Shown: positions 39,423 to 42,363 of the stretch, piece after piece
How positions within the stretch are numbered: the stretch's first letter is position 1
How the letters are laid out: each line of letters opens with the position of its first letter
Assembly (NCBI RefSeq): GCF_027484205.1
Contig: NZ_JAIXUB010000007.1
Location: forward strand, 1-42,363
Source of the DNA: Flavobacterium sp.
GTDB taxonomy: Bacteria; Bacteroidota; Bacteroidia; Flavobacteriales; Flavobacteriaceae
Direction: 5' to 3'
DNA length: 42,363 nucleotides
The notes under the pieces: generated by a model
Told to the model about the DNA's origin: nothing
Database searches by the model: none
What the model saw: the letters and a program-made list of their open reading frames with translations, nothing else
Translations under genes and position numbers: made by a program

Positions 39423-42363
39423 ATGAAAACAATAAACAAGTATTCGTTTATCCTTTCATTGATTACAATTTTATTTACTTCAAAATCATTTGCCGAAGGT
39501 ACTCCAACACTTTCGCCTAATGCTGCAAACATAACTGCGGTATTAAGTGCACCTGATTTACAGAGTGGTTCATTCTACAACTGTAGTGAAGACAATAGAA
39601 TTTATTTCAACATTGCAAATGCAGCAACTGAGAGATTGTACTTTGGTTTCGACTTTAGACAATATGCTGTTGGTGCAGTTCCAAGATTAAATAATGTCTA
39701 CTATAGAATTAGAAGACCTGATGGAACTGTGGCTGTAACAGCATTGTGGAATAGTACTTTGGGTTCTGCAGGAAGTATTGACACGCATGCTAGAGCACTA
39801 ATTGGTCCAAATATTGGATCCGTTACGACGGGTTATTCTCCTTTAACTTTTAACCCAACTGTAACTGGGGAACATTGGATTGAAATTTACAGAAGTAATG
39901 ATGGTGGTGTTACACCATTAACTACAAACGCTGATAGAGCTGTTGCAGCACTTTTTGATATGACAGTTGCAACTACAGCTGGAGTTAGAAGAAATGGTCG
40001 TGTACACTCTGATAAATGGGGTTTAGTTGCTGTTGATACAAACTATGGAAATTTAGTAACTGCAAGTTCTGAACCTAATTTTTATGTTTACACTGCTGAT
40101 CAAGTTGTATTATTTATTGATTTCCGACCAGGTTTTCAACCAATTGCATACAATTTAGCTGTAAATAGTTACGGGGTAAATCCTGTTGGTGCATTTAATA
40201 TCACTAGACGATCCATAAATTCATTAACAGCACCAGCACTTGCAAATGGTTTTAAGATATTCTTAAATTTACCTGATAGTACTCTTTATCCAACTGCGGC
40301 AATTCCATCACCTCCAACCTTTTTAAATCCTGCGATTTCTGGTTGTGGTCCATATAATATTGGTTATAACATTTCGCAACCAGGTGATGTTAGATTAGTT
40401 ATCGATTTGAATGGCGTACCAGGATTTCAATTAGGTTCATCGGATAGATTAATTGAAGCCTTTGGAGTTTTAGCTGGTAATAATACTCTTTCTTGGGATG
40501 GTTTAGATGGCTTAGGTAATCCAGTAGCTGATGGTTCAAGTATGACTTTAACACTATTTTATTTAGCAGGAAGATATAATATGCCACTCCATGATGCTGA
40601 ATTAAATAAGAATGGATTTAATGTACAATCAATAGCACCAGTTGCAATAGCAAATTCACAAATGTATTGGGATGATACCCAACTTACAAATGTAGGAACA
40701 ACATGTGCTACTGATGGTTCAACTCAAGAAAATAATTTAACTGGTTCTGGTATCAACAATACAATTACAGGAACACCAAGTCCTGCTAGAGCATGGAGTG
40801 GAAACTCTAATGCGTCACAAACTATTCCTGCTCCTGCTGTTGGAACAAATGAAACTGATGGAATAACTTGTAATGATTATGGAAATGTTCGTGTTTTAAA
40901 TACCTATGGTTGGGGATTAAGCTCCTCTAGTGTAACAACAACTATTTTTAAAGGTTGTTCTGATTTGAGAGTCGTAAAAACGGTAAATAATGCTACTCCA
41001 AATGTAGGAAGTCAAGTAACGTTTACAATTACAGCATCAAATTTAGGAGGAAGTAATGATACAAATGTTGTTGTAAACGATGTATTACCTGCGGGTTATA
41101 CATTAGTTGGAACACCTGTTGCAAGCACTGGTACTTGGTCAAATCCAAACTGGACTATTGGAAATTTTGCAAGTGGAGCTTCAGCTACATTAACAATAAC
41201 TGCTACTGTAAATGCAAGTGGACCATATCTTAATACGGCATGTATTAATGGTGACAATACAGATCCTGTATCTGGTAATGATTGTTCATCAGTTAGTACA
41301 ACACCTGTACCTGTTACTGATTTAACTGTGTTAAAAAGTATTAGTCCATTAAATTTTAGTGTTAATAGTACGGTAACATTTACAATAACAGCTACAAATA
41401 ATGGTCCGAGTAATGCAACAAATGTAGTAGTTACAGACGCATTACCTGTAGGTTTTACTCTTTCGAGTGCAACACCTTCAACTGGAACATGGACAAATCC
41501 TAACTGGAATATTGGTAACCTTGCAAGTGGCGCAACTGCTAATCTTGTTGTAACTGCTGTAGCGAATCCAAATTATTCAACTTTAGCAGATTATACAAAT
41601 ACGGCATGTATTTCAGGAACGCAACTTGAATCTAATAATACAAATAATTGCTCGTCAGTTACAAGAGTTCCTAATCCAATTATAGATTTAGCAATTGTAA
41701 AAACTGCTACACCTTTGAACCCAATTATTGGAACCAATGTAACTTTTAATTTATTAGTTACTAATAATGGACCAAGCAATACTTTGGGAACTTTTACCGC
41801 TAATGATTTATTACCAACTGGTGCTTATACATTTGTAAGTGCCACACCTAGTATTGGTACTTATAATTCTACAACTGGAGTATGGACAATTACTGGAGGC
41901 TTGACTACAGGTTCTTCTGCAACATTATCCATTGTTGCAACCGTAAATCCTACTAGTAATAATAACAATTATAACAATACTGCTACAGTATTTATTTATG
42001 AGGTTGATCCAAATCCAGCTAACAATACATCTTCAATAAACCCACTACCTCTTAATGCTCCAATTGATGCTAGAGATGATTTTGGTGTTTTAGTTAATGG
42101 TTATACAGGTGGAGTATCGGTTGCAAATGTTTTAGCAAATGACTTCTTAAATGGAAGTGTTGCAACATTATCAACTGTAACAATTACTCAAATTAGTAGT
42201 TCTAATTCTGGTATTTCTGTTAATCCTCTAACTGGAGCTGTAAACGTTGCTCCAGGTACGCCTGCTGGAACTTATACACTTACTTATAGAATATGTGAAG
42301 TTCTTAATCCTTCTAATTGTGATAATGCTATTGTAACTGTACCTGTTGGTGTGGCTCCAATTA
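39423..42363 (+). CDS. Large secreted DUF11-repeat protein, N-terminal part (3' end outside window)
   Basis: Open reading frame from ATG 39423 to the window end, 980 codons visible, no stop. Signal peptide (MKTINKYSFILSLI, cleavage near KSFA). Residues about 30-480 are beta-rich with no recognised enzyme motif. Then three DUF11 repeats begin at about 514 (DLRVVKTVNNATPNVGSQVT), 633 (DLTVLKSISPLNFSVNSTVT) and 755 (DLAIVKTATPLNPIIGTNVT), each with TNNGPSN-like and LPxG motifs. At about 883 a cadherin-like or Ig-like unit starts (DARDDFGVLVNGYTGG). Such proteins usually end in a gliding-motility or T9SS C-terminal domain, not visible here. Likely a giant cell-surface adhesin. In-frame ATGs at 39393 and 39405 are less likely because the signal peptide fits 39423. 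Confidence 0.88.
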   Translation, partial: MKTINKYSFILSLITILFTSKSFAEGTPTLSPNAANITAVLSAPDLQSGSFYNCSEDNRIYFNIANAATERLYFGFDFRQYAVGAVPRLNNVYYRIRRPDGTVAVTALWNSTLGSAGSIDTHARALIGPNIGSVTTGYSPLTFNPTVTGEHWIEIYRSNDGGVTPLTTNADRAVAALFDMTVATTAGVRRNGRVHSDKWGLVAVDTNYGNLVTASSEPNFYVYTADQVVLFIDFRPGFQPIAYNLAVNSYGVNPVGAFNITRRSINSLTAPALANGFKIFLNLPDSTLYPTAAIPSPPTFLNPAISGCGPYNIGYNISQPGDVRLVIDLNGVPGFQLGSSDRLIEAFGVLAGNNTLSWDGLDGLGNPVADGSSMTLTLFYLAGRYNMPLHDAELNKNGFNVQSIAPVAIANSQMYWDDTQLTNVGTTCATDGSTQENNLTGSGINNTITGTPSPARAWSGNSNASQTIPAPAVGTNETDGITCNDYGNVRVLNTYGWGLSSSSVTTTIFKGCSDLRVVKTVNNATPNVGSQVTFTITASNLGGSNDTNVVVNDVLPAGYTLVGTPVASTGTWSNPNWTIGNFASGASATLTITATVNASGPYLNTACINGDNTDPVSGNDCSSVSTTPVPVTDLTVLKSISPLNFSVNSTVTFTITATNNGPSNATNVVVTDALPVGFTLSSATPSTGTWTNPNWNIGNLASGATANLVVTAVANPNYSTLADYTNTACISGTQLESNNTNNCSSVTRVPNPIIDLAIVKTATPLNPIIGTNVTFNLLVTNNGPSNTLGTFTANDLLPTGAYTFVSATPSIGTYNSTTGVWTITGGLTTGSSATLSIVATVNPTSNNNNYNNTATVFIYEVDPNPANNTSSINPLPLNAPIDARDDFGVLVNGYTGGVSVANVLANDFLNGSVATLSTVTITQISSSNSGISVNPLTGAVNVAPGTPAGTYTLTYRICEVLNPSNCDNAIVTVPVGVAPI

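Noticed and set aside
39257..39532. Minus-strand coding frame over the start of the DUF11 gene
   Set aside because: It runs antisense across the signal peptide of a long open frame and has no family resemblance.

Overview
The window is AT-rich DNA from a Bacteroidota bacterium, almost certainly a Flavobacterium or close relative. The evidence is: C-terminal type IX secretion (T9SS) sorting domains; DUF4369-TlpA thioredoxins; DUF11 adhesin-like repeats; many Lys/Glu-rich lipoproteins with a Cys lipobox; no clear Shine-Dalgarno sequences; and repeated promoters of the Bacteroidota type (TTG, 18-20 bp, TAnnTTTG) at 3724, 5003, 6301, 18295 (minus) and 28776. Both window edges cut through secreted T9SS-type proteins.

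Layout. 1-3.6 kb: end of a T9SS cell-surface protein with three 46-residue repeats, then a convergent secreted nuclease (LTD + Calx-beta-like + endonuclease I + sorting domain). 3.8-6.2 kb: two paralogous thioredoxin-fold proteins, each with its own promoter. 6.35 kb: tRNA-Tyr. 6.6-9.6 kb (minus): SIMPL protein, rhomboid protease, small membrane protein, DNA polymerase III delta (holA), four-helix-bundle protein. 9.7-12.9 kb (plus): HsdR_N-like protein, lipoprotein, family 2 glycosyltransferase, OmpA-like lipoprotein. 13.0-18.3 kb (minus): LytTR regulator plus LytS-type kinase, threonylcarbamoyl-AMP synthase, UvrD/PcrA helicase. 18.4-19.4 kb: two small conserved genes. 19.5-24.4 kb (minus): two paralogous carboxypeptidase-regulatory-domain lipoproteins and an M1 aminopeptidase. 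24.6-31.2 kb (plus): recG, a bestrophin, an SH3/VCBS-like membrane protein, pheT. 31.3-38.9 kb (minus): a polyphosphate cluster (sixA-like, ppk1, ppx) and a proline-iminopeptidase-like hydrolase, split by an accessory insert. 39.4 kb to the end: start of a giant DUF11 secreted protein.

The most unusual part is 32.3-35.45 kb. The last ~210 bp of ppx is present twice in direct orientation, 3124 bp apart, with the same encoded peptide and seven silent differences. The homology stops exactly at the stop codon. Between the copies lie a lipoprotein with an HELIH zinc-protease motif overlapping a small lipoprotein gene, a ~165-bp segment with long-range complementary arms, an AT-rich stretch, and an array of about ten 21/22-bp iteron-like repeats that abuts the stop codon of the intact ppx. 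The hydrolase gene now sits 13 bp from the orphan ppx end, so it was probably once directly downstream of ppx. This looks like an integrated accessory cassette with no visible integrase.

Most other genes are ordinary flavobacterial housekeeping and envelope genes.
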